From: Streptomyces sp. Ru62
GTDB lineage: Bacteria; Actinomycetota; Actinomycetes; Streptomycetales; Streptomycetaceae
NCBI RefSeq assembly: GCF_002920615.1
Contig: NZ_PQSU01000042.1
Span: 1-64,000, forward strand
Direction: 5' to 3'
Length of the DNA stretch: 64,000 bases
Of this stretch, positions 24,042 through 35,370 are shown in pieces. Under the pieces are notes generated by a model. It saw only the letters and a program-made list of their open reading frames with translations, searched no databases and was not told the origin of the DNA. The position numbers and the translations under genes were made by a program. Position 1 is the first letter of the stretch, and every line of letters begins with the position of its first letter.

Positions 24042-27000
24042 TTACGGTACGGCCGCGTCGATCGCCTTGATGATCCGCTTGTCGGAGACGGGGTACGCGG
24101 TGCCGAGCGCGTGGGCGAAGTAGCTGACCCGCAGCTCCTCCAGCATCCAGCGGATGTCCAGGACGGCGGACGGCACCGGGCGGCCCTTGGGGAGCTGCTC
24201 CAGGAGCCAGGCGTACTCGTCCTGCATCTCGTGGACCTTCTCCATACGGGTCGTGTCCCGCTGGACGTTCGTCGGCATCTGCTGCAGGCGCCGGTCCGCG
24301 GCCACCAGGTAGCGCATCAGGTCCGGCAGGCGCCGTATGCCCGCCCAGGTGACGAAACCGGGCTTCACGAGGGCGTCCAGCTGCTTGCGGACGTCCGTCA
24401 GGTTCGCGAGCAGCGCGGGGCTGCCGACGGCCTTCAGGCGGCGCTCACAGGCCTGCCAGGCGGCGAGGACCTGCTGCACCTGGGCGACCGCACGGACCGT
24501 GGTGTCCACGATCTCCGCGCGCACCTTGTCGTACAGCTTCCGGTACGACTCCTCGTCCCACGCCGGCCCGCCGAAGTCCCCGATCAGCTTGTCCGCCGCG
24601 GCCATCGCGCAGTCGTCGAACAGGGCCTGGATCGAGCCGTGCGGATTGGCCGACAGGGCGAGCTTCTGGGCGTTCGTCAGCTTCTCGGACGCGAACTTCG
24701 CGGGATTCACCGGGATGTTGCGCAGGATGAGGCGGCGGGTGCCCTTCCACATGGCCTCCGCCTGCTCCTCTTCCGTGTCGAAGAGGCGGACGGAGACCGT
24801 GTCGCCGTCGTCCACCAGCGCCGGGTACGCCTTGACCGGCTGGCCGGCCCGGCGTGTCTCGAAGACGCGGGTGAGGGTGCCGATCGTCCAGTCCGTCAGG
24901 CCCTTGCGCTCCAGGGACTCCCCGCCCTCGCGGGACGCGGTCGCCGCCGCGGCCTGCGACAGGGCCTTGCGCGCCTTCGGCTTCAGCCGGAGCTTCAACG
25001 CCTGAAGGTCCTTGTCCTCGGCCAGCTTCCGGCGCCGCTCGTCGACGATCCGGAAGGTGATCTTGAGGTGGTCGGGGACCTTGGCCCAGTCGAAGTCGTC
25101 CGCCTCGAACGGAACGCCGACCATCCGCTTCAGCTCGCGCGCCATCGTGACGGTCAGCGGCTCCTGGAGGGGCACCGCCTTCTCCAGGAACGCCTTGGCG
25201 TAGTTCGGCGCCGGTACGTAGTTGCGGCGGACCGGCTTCGGCAGGGAGCGGATCAGCTCCGTCACCACCTCCTCGCGCAGGCCCGGGATCTGCCAGTCGA
25301 AGCCCTCGTCCGTGACCTGGTTGAGGACCTGGAGCGGGATGTGGACCGTCACACCGTCGGCGTCCGCGCCCGGCTCGAACTGGTACGTCACCCGGAACTT
25401 GAGCTGCCCCTGCCGCCAGGTGTCGGGATAGTCGGCCTTGGTGACCGCCTCCGCCGACTCCCGGATGAGCATCTCCCGCTCGAAGTCGAGGAAGTCCGGC
25501 TGCTCGTGCCGCTTCCGCTTCCACCAGGAGTCGAAGTGGGCGCCGGAGACGACGTGTTCGGGCACCCGCTGGTCGTAGAAGTCGAAGAGCGTGTCGTCGT
25601 CGACCACGATGTCCCGGCGCCGGGCGCGGTGCTCCAGCTCCTCGACCTCGCTGAGCAGCTTGCGGTTGTCGGCGAAGAACTTGTGGTGGGTGCGCCAGTC
25701 GCCCTCCACGAGCGCGTTGCGGATGAACAGCTCGCGGGAGACCTCCGGGTCGATCCGGCCGTAGTTCACCTTCCGCTGGGCGACGATCGGGACGCCGTAC
25801 AGCGTGACCTTCTCGTACGCCATCACGGCCGCCTGGTCCTTCTCCCAGTGCGGTTCGCTGTACGTCCGCTTGAGCAGGTGCCCGGCCAGCGGCTCGACCC
25901 ACTCCGGCTCGATCTTGGCGTTGACCCGCGCCCAGAGCCGGCTCGTCTCGACCAGCTCGGCCGACATCACGAACTTCGGCTGCTTCCGGAACAGCGCGGA
26001 GCCCGGGAAGATCGCGAACTTGGCGTTGCGGGCGCCCAGGTACTCGTTCTTGTTGCCGTCCTTCACGTCCTTCATCCCGATGTGGGAGAGGAGGCCGGCG
26101 AGGAGGGAGACATGGACGCGGTCGGCCGGGGCGTCGTCCTCGTTGAGGTGGATGCCCATCTGCTTGGCGACCGTGCGCAGCTGGGTGTAGATGTCCTGCC
26201 ATTCGCGAATGCGCAGGAAGTTCAGGTACTCCTGCTTGCACATCCGGCGGAAGGACGACGAGCCGCGCTCACGCTGCTGCTCGCGGACGTACCGCCACAG
26301 GTTCAGATAGGCGAGGAAGTCGCTGGTCTCGTCCTTGAAGCGGGCGTGCTGCTGGTCGGCCTGGGTCTGCTTCTCGGCCGGGCGCTCGCGCGGGTCCTGG
26401 ATGGACAGCGCGGCGGCGATGACCATGACCTCACGGACGCAGCCGTTCTTGTCGGCCTCCAGGACCATCCGGGCCAGACGGGGGTCGACGGGTAGCTGGG
26501 CCAGCTTGCGACCGGTGTCCGTGAGCCGCTTGCGGGGGTCCTTCTGCGCCGGGTCCAGCGCGCCCAGCTCCTGGAGGAGCTGCACGCCGTCGCGAATGTT
26601 GCGGTGGTCCGGCGGGTCGATGAAGGGGAACTTCTCGATGTCGCCGAGACCGGCCGCGGTCATCTGGAGGATGACGGAGGCCAGGTTCGTCCGCAGGATC
26701 TCGGCGTCCGTGAACTCCGGGCGGGCGACGAAGTCGTCCTCGGAGTACAGGCGGATGCAGATGCCGTCGGACGTACGGCCGCAGCGGCCCTTGCGCTGGT
26801 TGGCGCTGGCCTGGCTGATCGGCTCGATGGGCAGCCGCTGGACCTTGGTGCGGTGGCTGTAGCGGCTGATCCGGGCGAAGCCGGGGTCGATGACGTACTT
26901 GATGCCCGGCACGGTCAGGGAGGTCTCGGCGACGTTGGTCGCCAGAACGATCCTGCGCCCGGTGTGCGGCTGGAAGACCCGGTGCTGCTCGGCGTGCGAG

Positions 27001-27986
27001 AGCCGGGCGTAGAGGGGGAGCACCTCGGTGAAGCGGTACTTCTTCTTCTCCAGCGCGTCCGCGGTGTCGCGGATCTCCCGTTCGCCGGAGAGGAAGACGA
27101 GGATGTCGCCCGGGCCCTCGGCCTGGAGTTCCTCCACGGCGTCGCAGATGGCGGTGATCTGGTCCCGGTCGGCGTCGTCCGACTCCTCTTCGAGGAGCGG
27201 CCGGTAGCGCACCTCCACGGGGTACGTCCGCCCGCTGACCTCGATGATGGGGGCGTCGCCGAAGTGCCGGGAGAAGCGCTCCGGGTCGATGGTCGCCGAG
27301 GTGATGACGACCTTCAGGTCGGGCCGCTTCGGCAGCAGCTGGGCGAGGTAGCCCAGCAGGAAGTCGATGTTGAGCGACCGCTCGTGGGCCTCGTCGATGA
27401 TGATCGTGTCGTAGGCGCGCAGCTCGCGGTCGGTCTGGATCTCGGCGAGCAGGATGCCGTCCGTCATCAGCTTGATGAAGGTGGCGTCCGGGTTCACCTG
27501 GTCGGTGAACCGCACCTTCCAGCCGACGGACTCGCCGAGGGGCGTCCTCAGCTCCTCCGCGACCCGCTCGGCGACGGTCCGGGCGGCGATCCTGCGGGGC
27601 TGGGTGTGCCCGATCATGCCGCGCACGCCCCGGCCCAGCTCCAGACAGATCTTCGGGATCTGGGTGGTCTTCCCGGAACCGGTCTCACCGGCCACGATGA
27701 CGACCTGGTGATCGCGGATGGCGGCCGCGATCTCGTCCTTCTTCTGGCTGACCGGCAGCTGTTCGGGGTAGGTGACGGCCGGCACGCGCGAGCGCCGCTC
27801 GGCCATCCGGGCCTCGGCCTTGCCGATCTCGCCGTCGATCTCGGCGAGGACGGTGGCGCGGGCCTCCGGCTTACGGATCTTGCGTGCGCCCTCCAGCCGC
27901 CGCCCGAGCCGGTGCGCGTCGCGCAGCGACAGCTCGGTCAGACGGGGTGCGAGGGTGCCGAGGGCGGGGGCGGGATGCGTAGACAT
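24042..27986 (-). CDS. hrpA: ATP-dependent RNA helicase HrpA
   Basis: A 1314-residue DEAH-box helicase of full HrpA length. Walker A is GETGSGKT (100-107), DEAH at 198-201 (IIIDEAHERS), SAT motif VITSATID, and motif VI QRKGRCGRTSDG. Winged-helix, ratchet, OB-fold and a long C-terminal DUF3418 region follow. HrpA unwinds RNA and is implicated in mRNA processing and rescue of stalled ribosomes. ATG start at 27986; monocistronic with its own terminator, upstream of (and transcribed toward) tRNA-Asp. Confidence 0.95.
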   Translation of the reverse strand: MSTHPAPALGTLAPRLTELSLRDAHRLGRRLEGARKIRKPEARATVLAEIDGEIGKAEARMAERRSRVPAVTYPEQLPVSQKKDEIAAAIRDHQVVIVAGETGSGKTTQIPKICLELGRGVRGMIGHTQPRRIAARTVAERVAEELRTPLGESVGWKVRFTDQVNPDATFIKLMTDGILLAEIQTDRELRAYDTIIIDEAHERSLNIDFLLGYLAQLLPKRPDLKVVITSATIDPERFSRHFGDAPIIEVSGRTYPVEVRYRPLLEEESDDADRDQITAICDAVEELQAEGPGDILVFLSGEREIRDTADALEKKKYRFTEVLPLYARLSHAEQHRVFQPHTGRRIVLATNVAETSLTVPGIKYVIDPGFARISRYSHRTKVQRLPIEPISQASANQRKGRCGRTSDGICIRLYSEDDFVARPEFTDAEILRTNLASVILQMTAAGLGDIEKFPFIDPPDHRNIRDGVQLLQELGALDPAQKDPRKRLTDTGRKLAQLPVDPRLARMVLEADKNGCVREVMVIAAALSIQDPRERPAEKQTQADQQHARFKDETSDFLAYLNLWRYVREQQRERGSSSFRRMCKQEYLNFLRIREWQDIYTQLRTVAKQMGIHLNEDDAPADRVHVSLLAGLLSHIGMKDVKDGNKNEYLGARNAKFAIFPGSALFRKQPKFVMSAELVETSRLWARVNAKIEPEWVEPLAGHLLKRTYSEPHWEKDQAAVMAYEKVTLYGVPIVAQRKVNYGRIDPEVSRELFIRNALVEGDWRTHHKFFADNRKLLSEVEELEHRARRRDIVVDDDTLFDFYDQRVPEHVVSGAHFDSWWKRKRHEQPDFLDFEREMLIRESAEAVTKADYPDTWRQGQLKFRVTYQFEPGADADGVTVHIPLQVLNQVTDEGFDWQIPGLREEVVTELIRSLPKPVRRNYVPAPNYAKAFLEKAVPLQEPLTVTMARELKRMVGVPFEADDFDWAKVPDHLKITFRIVDERRRKLAEDKDLQALKLRLKPKARKALSQAAAATASREGGESLERKGLTDWTIGTLTRVFETRRAGQPVKAYPALVDDGDTVSVRLFDTEEEQAEAMWKGTRRLILRNIPVNPAKFASEKLTNAQKLALSANPHGSIQALFDDCAMAAADKLIGDFGGPAWDEESYRKLYDKVRAEIVDTTVRAVAQVQQVLAAWQACERRLKAVGSPALLANLTDVRKQLDALVKPGFVTWAGIRRLPDLMRYLVAADRRLQQMPTNVQRDTTRMEKVHEMQDEYAWLLEQLPKGRPVPSAVLDIRWMLEELRVSYFAHALGTAYPVSDKRIIKAIDAAVP

Positions 27987-28073
27987 ACGGGATCCAGGAT
28001 CTCACCTGGGGCGAAAAACAAGCGAACGATTTGACCGGGGCGCGATGTCACGGCATGACCTAGCGTGGTCGAT

Positions 28074-29132
28074 ATGCCTGATTCCCCTCATGGAGACCAC
28101 GGCCGCCCCCCGACCCCCGCGGAGCGCTGGGCGGCGTTCAAGGCATCCCCCTTCCTCCCCGCCACCGTCCTCCTGTTGATCATCGCCGTCGCGGCCGGCT
28201 TCTTCGCCGGGTCCTACACGTACGCCATGGCGAACCCGACCCCGCACAGCATCCCCACGGCGGTGACCGGCGCCTACGACCAGCCCGCGGCCCGGCGGTT
28301 CGTCGTCGGCATGGAGAAGGCGCTCGGCGCCTCCATGAAGCTGCGGGCGTACGACAACCGGGAGGACGCGGTACGGGCGGTGGACCAGCAGAAGGTCTTC
28401 GCGGTGGTCGACGCGCCCGCCGGTGGCCGGACGATCTCCCTCGACGTGTCGGGGGCGTCCGGGGCGACAGTGGCGCAGGTGCTGGGCGAGGCGGCGCTGA
28501 AGGTCGGCAAGGCCACCGGCATCACCGTGGTGCTTCACGACCTGAAGCCGTTGCAGAAGGGCGACCCGAGAGGACTGGCCATCTTCTACATCTCCCTGGC
28601 CGCCGTGATCATCGGCTTCGTCGGGGCCATCCAGCTCAGCGTGCACGCGTCGGAGTTGAACCCGCTGGAACGCATCTCCTTCACCGTCGCCTACGCCCTG
28701 CTCGGCGGATTCTCGATCGCAGCGGTGGTGGACTGGCTGCTGGGGGCGCTCCGGCTGCCGTTCGTGGAGTCCTGGGCGATCCTCGCCTTCACCATGTTCA
28801 CCTCGGGCATGGTGTTCACGATGTTCAACACCCTGGTCGGACGCTGGGCCATGCTGCCGACGTGGGGGCTGATGGTGCTGCTGGGCAACCCGTCGTCCGG
28901 CGGTGCCGTCTCCTGGCCCCTGCTGCCGTCCGTGCTGGGGACGATCGGCCGTTGGCTGCCGCCCGGTGCCTCGGTGAACGCCCAGCACACGGCGGTGTAC
29001 TTCCGTGGCAACCAGCACGTGTTCCCGTTCCTGGTGCTGGCGGGCTGGGCGCTCGTCTCCTGCGCGGTCTTCCTGACCTGGCGGCACCGCCATCCGGGCG
29101 GCAGACCGCGCCGGCCGGCCCACGCGGCCTAG
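28074..29132 (+). CDS. DUF3533/ABC-2-like integral membrane protein
   Basis: A 352-residue membrane protein: one N-terminal helix (~25-50), a ~130-residue exported domain with a variable Val-rich region, then five or six C-terminal helices (~165-340). This is the layout of YhgE/Pip- and DUF3533-type proteins related to ABC-2 permeases; the C-terminal half includes HASELNPLERISF between helices. I chose the ATG at 28074 (MPDSPHGDHG); a GTG at 28065 is possible. No clear ribosome site precedes either. Substrate and partner are unknown. Confidence 0.75.
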   Translation: MPDSPHGDHGRPPTPAERWAAFKASPFLPATVLLLIIAVAAGFFAGSYTYAMANPTPHSIPTAVTGAYDQPAARRFVVGMEKALGASMKLRAYDNREDAVRAVDQQKVFAVVDAPAGGRTISLDVSGASGATVAQVLGEAALKVGKATGITVVLHDLKPLQKGDPRGLAIFYISLAAVIIGFVGAIQLSVHASELNPLERISFTVAYALLGGFSIAAVVDWLLGALRLPFVESWAILAFTMFTSGMVFTMFNTLVGRWAMLPTWGLMVLLGNPSSGGAVSWPLLPSVLGTIGRWLPPGASVNAQHTAVYFRGNQHVFPFLVLAGWALVSCAVFLTWRHRHPGGRPRRPAHAA

Positions 29133-29449
29133 GGAGCGCGCTGGGCGGACGGGGCCGGCGGGGTGGCCTCGGTGCGCCGACGGGCCTGACCCTCCCCGAG
29201 GGCGAGCGACTTCGCGGTGTTGGAGACGGCCTTGATGCCCAGGTAGGCGGTGGTCGTGCTGCTGACGGCGGTGAACGCGGCGGTGAGGATGCCCACGATC
29301 ACCGCTTTGTCCCCGTCGAGCTGCCACACACCGAAGACGGCGACCGCGGCGATCGCCAGGTTGCTGACGACGACCGCGAGCAGCCCGTACCGGGCCCGGT
29401 CCTTCTCCAGCTCGGTGTCCTGCATGGCTCTGCCCTGGTCCCGGCCCAT
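29129..29449 (-). CDS. Small two-helix membrane protein
   Basis: A 106-residue protein with two hydrophobic helices (~22-42 and ~52-72), a charged N-terminus with acidic and basic residues, and a Pro/Ala/Arg-rich C-terminus. The ATG at 29449 follows GGGGGAG closely; a later ATG (29425) is an alternative. Its stop codon overlaps that of the convergent upstream gene. No known family recognised. Confidence 0.65.
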   Translation of the reverse strand: MGRDQGRAMQDTELEKDRARYGLLAVVVSNLAIAAVAVFGVWQLDGDKAVIVGILTAAFTAVSSTTTAYLGIKAVSNTAKSLALGEGQARRRTEATPPAPSAQRAP

Positions 29450-29540
29450 GTCTCCCCCGCCCCCTGCGCACCACACGCGATCAGCGCCGAACGTAGCGCC
29501 GACCGGGACCGGTGCCAAGCGACCTGGATCCTCCATGCAA

Positions 29541-29573
29541 AAGCCCCTCTCTGCTAGCGCCAGAGAGGGGCTT
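29541..29573 (-). terminator. Terminator of the tRNA-Glu-Asp-Phe cluster
   Basis: A 13-bp perfect stem (29541-29553 with 29561-29573), 7-base loop, followed on the minus strand by TTTTGC: a clear rho-independent terminator 22 bp after tRNA-Phe. Confidence 0.85.
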
Positions 29574-29594
29574 ACGCCCTGGTGAGGGCGGCGG

Positions 29595-29668
29595 TGGCTG
29601 GGGCCGGGGTCGAACCGGCGACCTTCCGCTTTTCAGGCGGACGCTCGTACCAACTGAGCTACCCAGCC
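29595..29668 (-). tRNA. tRNA-Phe (anticodon GAA)
   Basis: A 74-nt cloverleaf: acceptor GGCTGGG/CCCAGCC, anticodon stem TCCGC/GCGGA with loop CTGAAAA (GAA), T-loop GGTTCGACC. Last gene of the tRNA cluster. Confidence 0.96.
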
Positions 29669-29672
29669 ACGG

Positions 29673-29688
29673 TGTTTCACGTGAAACA
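29673..29688. promoter_or_regulatory. parS: parS centromere site for ParB
   Basis: TGTTTCACGTGAAACA, the full 16-bp consensus palindrome bound by ParB in chromosome segregation. It sits in the 24-bp gap between tRNA-Phe and tRNA-Asp. Streptomyces have about twenty such sites clustered around oriC. I saw no second perfect copy in the window by eye. Confidence 0.93.
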
Positions 29689-29692
29689 CCAG

Positions 29693-29767
29693 CGGTCCTG
29701 ACGGGATTTGAACCCGCGGCCTCCACCTTGACAGGGTGGCGAGCACTCCAAACTGCTCCACAGGACC
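29693..29767 (-). tRNA. tRNA-Asp (anticodon GUC), copy 2
   Basis: A 75-nt cloverleaf identical to the one at 23872-23946 (anticodon GTC, discriminator G). Between tRNA-Glu and tRNA-Phe; preceded by tRNA-Glu with a 36-bp spacer and followed by the parS site. Confidence 0.96.
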
Positions 29768-29803
29768 AAGCGTGTGTGCAACAGTGTCGCACACGGTATT
29801 GCG

Positions 29804-29876
29804 TGCCCCCAACGGGATTCGAACCCGTGCTACCGCCTTGAAAGGGCGGCGTCCTAGGCCGCTAGACGATGAGGGC
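29804..29876 (-). tRNA. tRNA-Glu (anticodon UUC)
   Basis: A 73-nt cloverleaf: acceptor GCCCTCA/TGGGGGC with one T-G wobble, anticodon stem CCGCC/GGCGG with loop CTTTCAA (TTC), T-loop GGTTCGAAT. First gene of the Glu-Asp-Phe cluster. Confidence 0.95.
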
Positions 29877-29956
29877 TATCGGCCCGCCTGGGCGCTTCTC
29901 AGCGCGTCGGGGACGTGAGAAGCATATGGGATGGCGAGGGGTATCGCCAAAACGGT

Positions 29957-31519
29957 TTACGGCGAGGTGCTGGGAGCGGTCGGTGAAGGGGAGCGCGAGG
30001 TACCGGTGGCGCCGGGTTGGTTCTCGTCCGCCAGATGACGGCTGACCTCGGCAGTCGTGAGTCCCAGGCCGCCCAGCTCGATCGCGTCCCAGGCCTGGAG
30101 CCTGCGGCTGTCCCGATCGAAGTAGAGGATCGAGGCCTCGATCGGAGCCGGGTACTTGCGCTCCACGGCCCGCAGCCCGCTGCCGCCGGTCGAGCCCTCC
30201 ATGCGCAGCCGGGTGCCGTACCGCAGCAGCTCCGTCCCCTCGTGGTGCAGATGCCCGCAGAGCACCAGCGGCACCGTGCCGTCCGTCTCCCGGGCGGCGG
30301 ACGGCTCGTGCGCGACCGCCACGTCCACCGGGGTGCCGGCCGTCCGCTGATCGCGCAGGGCACTGGCCAGCCGGTCGCCCGCCAGCTGCTCGGACGCGGC
30401 GCTGCCGGGAGCCGTCGAGCGGTCGGGGGTGAACTGCGGATCACCCATGCCCGCGAACCGCAGGCCCGCCACCGTCTCCGCCCGCCCGTCGTCCAGGACG
30501 TGCACGTTCTTCATGCGCTCCAGGTAGCGCTGGGTCGTCCGCGAGTCATGGTTGCCGCGCACCCAGACGTACGGCGCGCCCAGGTCCCGGATCGGGTCCA
30601 GGAAGCCGTTCTCCGCCGCCGTGCCGTGGTCCATCGTGTCGCCGGAGTCGACGATCACGTCCACCTTGTACTGCTCCACCAGCGAGCCGATGATCTTCCA
30701 GCTCGCCGGGTTGAGGTGGATGTCCGACACGTGCAGGACGCGGATGGTCGAGGGGTCCGGCCGGTAGGCGGGGAGGGTGGAGGTGACGTCGTAGAGCTTC
30801 GTCACGTTCGTCACCAGGCGTGCCAGCTCCTTCTGGTAGACGTCGAACTCCGTGACGATGCTGCGGGCGTTGCCGACCACGGACGGCGCCGAGCTGAGCA
30901 GTCCGGAGAACCGCGGCTCCAGGACGGACTTCGGGTTCCAGGTGGCGTACGCCGACGCACCCGAGGCGGCCAGCAGGGCCAGGGCCAGTCCGCCGGCGGC
31001 CACGGCCCGGCGCGGGCGGCGGTACACGGCGAGGCCGAGGGCCGTGGCCCCGGAGACCACGGCGACGCAGGAGCGCACGGCCAGGTCCAGCGTGCCGTGC
31101 TCGACGTCCCGGGTGACCTCGTCCTGGAGGCCGGAGAGCCGCTCGGGGTGGTCGACCAGCGCCTGCGAGCGGAGCGGGTCCAACTGGTCGACGTTCACGT
31201 CCAGGCGGACCGGCGCCACGTGGCTGTCCAGGCTGAGCGAGCCCAGCGGAGAGACGTTGATCTTCGTGCCGCCGCTGAGGGAGGGGCGCAGCGCCATCGT
31301 CGTGTCCATCGGGCCGACCGGGGCCCGCACGTTGCCGACGATCAGCAGGCCCAGCCAGGCCCCGACGAGGACGACCGTGCCGAGTCCCAGGGCGCGCAGC
31401 CAGGGGTTGGGGCGGTCGGCGAGTTCCAGGGAGGGGTGTGAGCGGGGGCGGGTGGGGCGTGGGCGGTTCGGGGTCCGGTTCAGCATGGTGCTCAGGGCTG
31501 CGACGGGGACGCGGGCCAT
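29957..31519 (-). CDS. Membrane-bound metallophosphoesterase
   Basis: A protein of up to 520 residues. The N-terminal part has hydrophobic helices near 42-62 and near 150-190; the ~80-residue part between them is probably outside. The C-terminal half is a calcineurin-like phosphoesterase with all metal-binding motifs: VSDIHLN, SGDTMDHG, RGNHDSR, VAHEP and CGHLHHEG. The very C-terminus is a Pro/Ser/Thr-rich tail. The ATG at 31519 has no ribosome site; ATG 31486 (MLNRTPNRP) is a plausible shorter start. Divergent from the zincin gene. Substrate unknown. Confidence 0.85.
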   Translation of the reverse strand: MARVPVAALSTMLNRTPNRPRPTRPRSHPSLELADRPNPWLRALGLGTVVLVGAWLGLLIVGNVRAPVGPMDTTMALRPSLSGGTKINVSPLGSLSLDSHVAPVRLDVNVDQLDPLRSQALVDHPERLSGLQDEVTRDVEHGTLDLAVRSCVAVVSGATALGLAVYRRPRRAVAAGGLALALLAASGASAYATWNPKSVLEPRFSGLLSSAPSVVGNARSIVTEFDVYQKELARLVTNVTKLYDVTSTLPAYRPDPSTIRVLHVSDIHLNPASWKIIGSLVEQYKVDVIVDSGDTMDHGTAAENGFLDPIRDLGAPYVWVRGNHDSRTTQRYLERMKNVHVLDDGRAETVAGLRFAGMGDPQFTPDRSTAPGSAASEQLAGDRLASALRDQRTAGTPVDVAVAHEPSAARETDGTVPLVLCGHLHHEGTELLRYGTRLRMEGSTGGSGLRAVERKYPAPIEASILYFDRDSRRLQAWDAIELGGLGLTTAEVSRHLADENQPGATGTSRSPSPTAPSTSP

Positions 31520-31579
31520 TGGTGCCGTATGCCCACGTCCCCTGGTGGATATGCGGCGGTGATCCCGGACAATGACCCT

Positions 31580-31930
31580 GTGCTGGAGATGACGCGCGAG
31601 GAGTTCGAGGAACTGGTCGCCGAGGCGCTCGACCGGATTCCGCCGGAGCTGACGCGGCTCATGGACAACGTGGCCGTGTTCGTGGAGGACGAGCCGCCCG
31701 CCGACGACCCCGAGCTGCTAGGGCTGTACGAGGGCACCCCGCTCACCGAGCGGGGCGAGTGGTACGCCGGTGTCCTGCCGGACCGGATCACCATCTACCG
31801 CGGGCCCACGCTCAGGATGTGCGACAGCCGCGAGGACGTCGTCGCGGAGACCGAGGTCACCGTGGTCCACGAGATCGCCCACCACTTCGGGATCGACGAC
31901 GCCCGACTCCACGCCCTCGGCTACGGCTGA
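31580..31930 (+). CDS. Zincin-like metallopeptidase family protein
   Basis: A 116-residue minimal zincin of the actinobacterial family with HEIAHHFGID: His97, Glu98, His101 and a third ligand Asp106 (HExxHxxGxxD). The start is probably the GTG at 31580 (VLEMTREEFEELV): GACAAT ends 7 bases before it, fitting a leaderless transcript, and the conserved family start begins there. An in-frame ATG at 31529 would add 17 unlikely residues. Whether it is an active protease is uncertain; its substrate is unknown. Confidence 0.85.
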   Translation: MLEMTREEFEELVAEALDRIPPELTRLMDNVAVFVEDEPPADDPELLGLYEGTPLTERGEWYAGVLPDRITIYRGPTLRMCDSREDVVAETEVTVVHEIAHHFGIDDARLHALGYG

Positions 31931-32198
31931 GCGCGGGGCGCCCGGGGGCCCGGTTCGCGCGTGCTGGACGCCGATGAGGGCAGGGCCGGGCGGGGGCCCG
32001 TGGGCTGGGTGCCGGTGACCGTGCGGGTGGGTGGGTTCCCGTGTGCCGGTGGGGATCGAGTCGTGCGGCCGGGTGTGGGGCTGTGTGCTGGGGGACCGCG
32101 TGGGCGCTGGGGGGCGATGCGGGCGGGGCGCGTGTCCTCTTGTGGGCGGCGGGAGTTGGGGAGGTTGACTTCTTTCCTTGCCCCCGGAGGTGGCCGCA

Positions 32199-32714
32199 GT
32201 GCGCCCCTTGTACGTACCCGTCCGTCTCGCCGCCGCGGTACTGGCCGTCACGGCCGCCGCCGGCTGCGTGAGCGTGGGCGACGACGCCGGCCGGGCCCGG
32301 CCCTCCCACTCGGCGGGGCAGCGCGGCGGCGAGGTGCCCGACGGCGGTCCGGTGGCCGGCGCGGGCGGCTTCGCCGGGGAAGGCGGTGGGGCCGCCGGTG
32401 ACGGCAAGCACGGACACGGCGGCAAGGCGAAGCGGGGGAAGAAGGGCTCGGCGTCGGCCACCCCGTCCGCCGCGCGCAGCGCCTCCCACGCACCGGCCGA
32501 GCCGGGCAGGACCGACGAGCCCGGTGAGCCGGAGCCGACGGACGCGCCGCCGACGCCGCCCGTGACCTCCGCCCCGCCCGAGCCACCGGCCTCCACCCCG
32601 CCGCCGCCCGTCACCGAGCCTCCGTCGGCCGAGCCGTCCTCGTCGGCCCATGAGGAGACCAGCCCGCAGCTGGTCCAGCGGGAGCCGGCGCCGGCGGCGG
32701 GCGTGCCGGCGTAG
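32199..32714 (+). CDS. Proline-rich secreted lipoprotein, unknown function
   Basis: A 171-residue protein with a lipoprotein signal: VRLAAAVLAVTAAAGC, predicted acylated Cys23. The mature part is low complexity, rich in Gly then Pro/Glu/Thr/Ser, without a folded domain I can recognise; it may be a wall-spanning spacer. The GTG at 32199 follows GGAGG with 8-base spacing. Transcription may start from near a TTGACT at 32164-32169. Confidence 0.7.
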   Translation: MRPLYVPVRLAAAVLAVTAAAGCVSVGDDAGRARPSHSAGQRGGEVPDGGPVAGAGGFAGEGGGAAGDGKHGHGGKAKRGKKGSASATPSAARSASHAPAEPGRTDEPGEPEPTDAPPTPPVTSAPPEPPASTPPPPVTEPPSAEPSSSAHEETSPQLVQREPAPAAGVPA

Positions 32715-33002
32715 AGGCGTGCGCGCGGTGGGGCCGGTACCACTGCCTTCCGTCACCGTGGCCGGGGGCTGGTGCGGCGGGAAATCGGGTGTGAGCTGCG
32801 CCTCTGCGGCTCGGTTTGCCTTCGGGGGTGGTAGGTGCGTATGGTGGTAGATCGTTTGATCCCATTTGCCCGGCGCCACCACAGAGCGCGCCGTGTGGCG
32901 CGTACTCTCCTTTGCCGTGGCGGACCGCATTGAGGCGGTCGTGAGCGATTCACGGAGTTGACGGGCGCGTGCCGAAGAGACTCCGGAAGGTTTCGCATTC
33001 GC
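32715..33002 (+). promoter_or_regulatory. Upstream and probable 5' leader region of the DEAD-box helicase gene
   Basis: 288 bp without a gene. TACTCT at 32903-32908 could be a -10, giving a leader of ~85 nt. The leader contains a perfect 6-bp hairpin GACCGC-ATTGAG-GCGGTC (32923-32940). An upstream inverted repeat CGCCAC/GTGGCG lies at about 32872-32901. Helicase genes often have regulated leaders, but no known riboswitch fold is seen. Confidence 0.35.
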
Positions 33003-35198
<2,196 letters not shown>

Positions 35199-35259
35199 CA
35201 CGCCATCGGCCGACACCGCGTCGGCCGGCACGCCGGTGACTGACGCCGAGTGAGACGGG

Positions 35260-35297
35260 GCGAGGGCCCGTACGACACCGTTCGTACGGGCCCTCGC
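35260..35297 (+). terminator. Terminator of the RNA helicase gene
   Basis: A 16-bp perfect stem (35260-35275 with 35282-35297) and 6-base loop, 61 bp after the stop codon. Confidence 0.85.
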
Positions 35298-35370
35298 GCG
35301 TACCCGGGCCATCGATTTCCGGTCACCGAGTGACGCATGTCACGCTCCCAGGGAGGGAATTGCTGGGGGC

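Noticed and set aside
24030..26495. 821-codon plus-strand frame opposite hrpA
   Set aside because: Same GC artefact; hrpA motifs are complete on the other strand.
29673..29688. Inverted repeat as a tRNA terminator
   Set aside because: It is an exact parS match, too AT-rich and short for a terminator, and lies inside a tRNA operon that has its terminator at 29541-29573.
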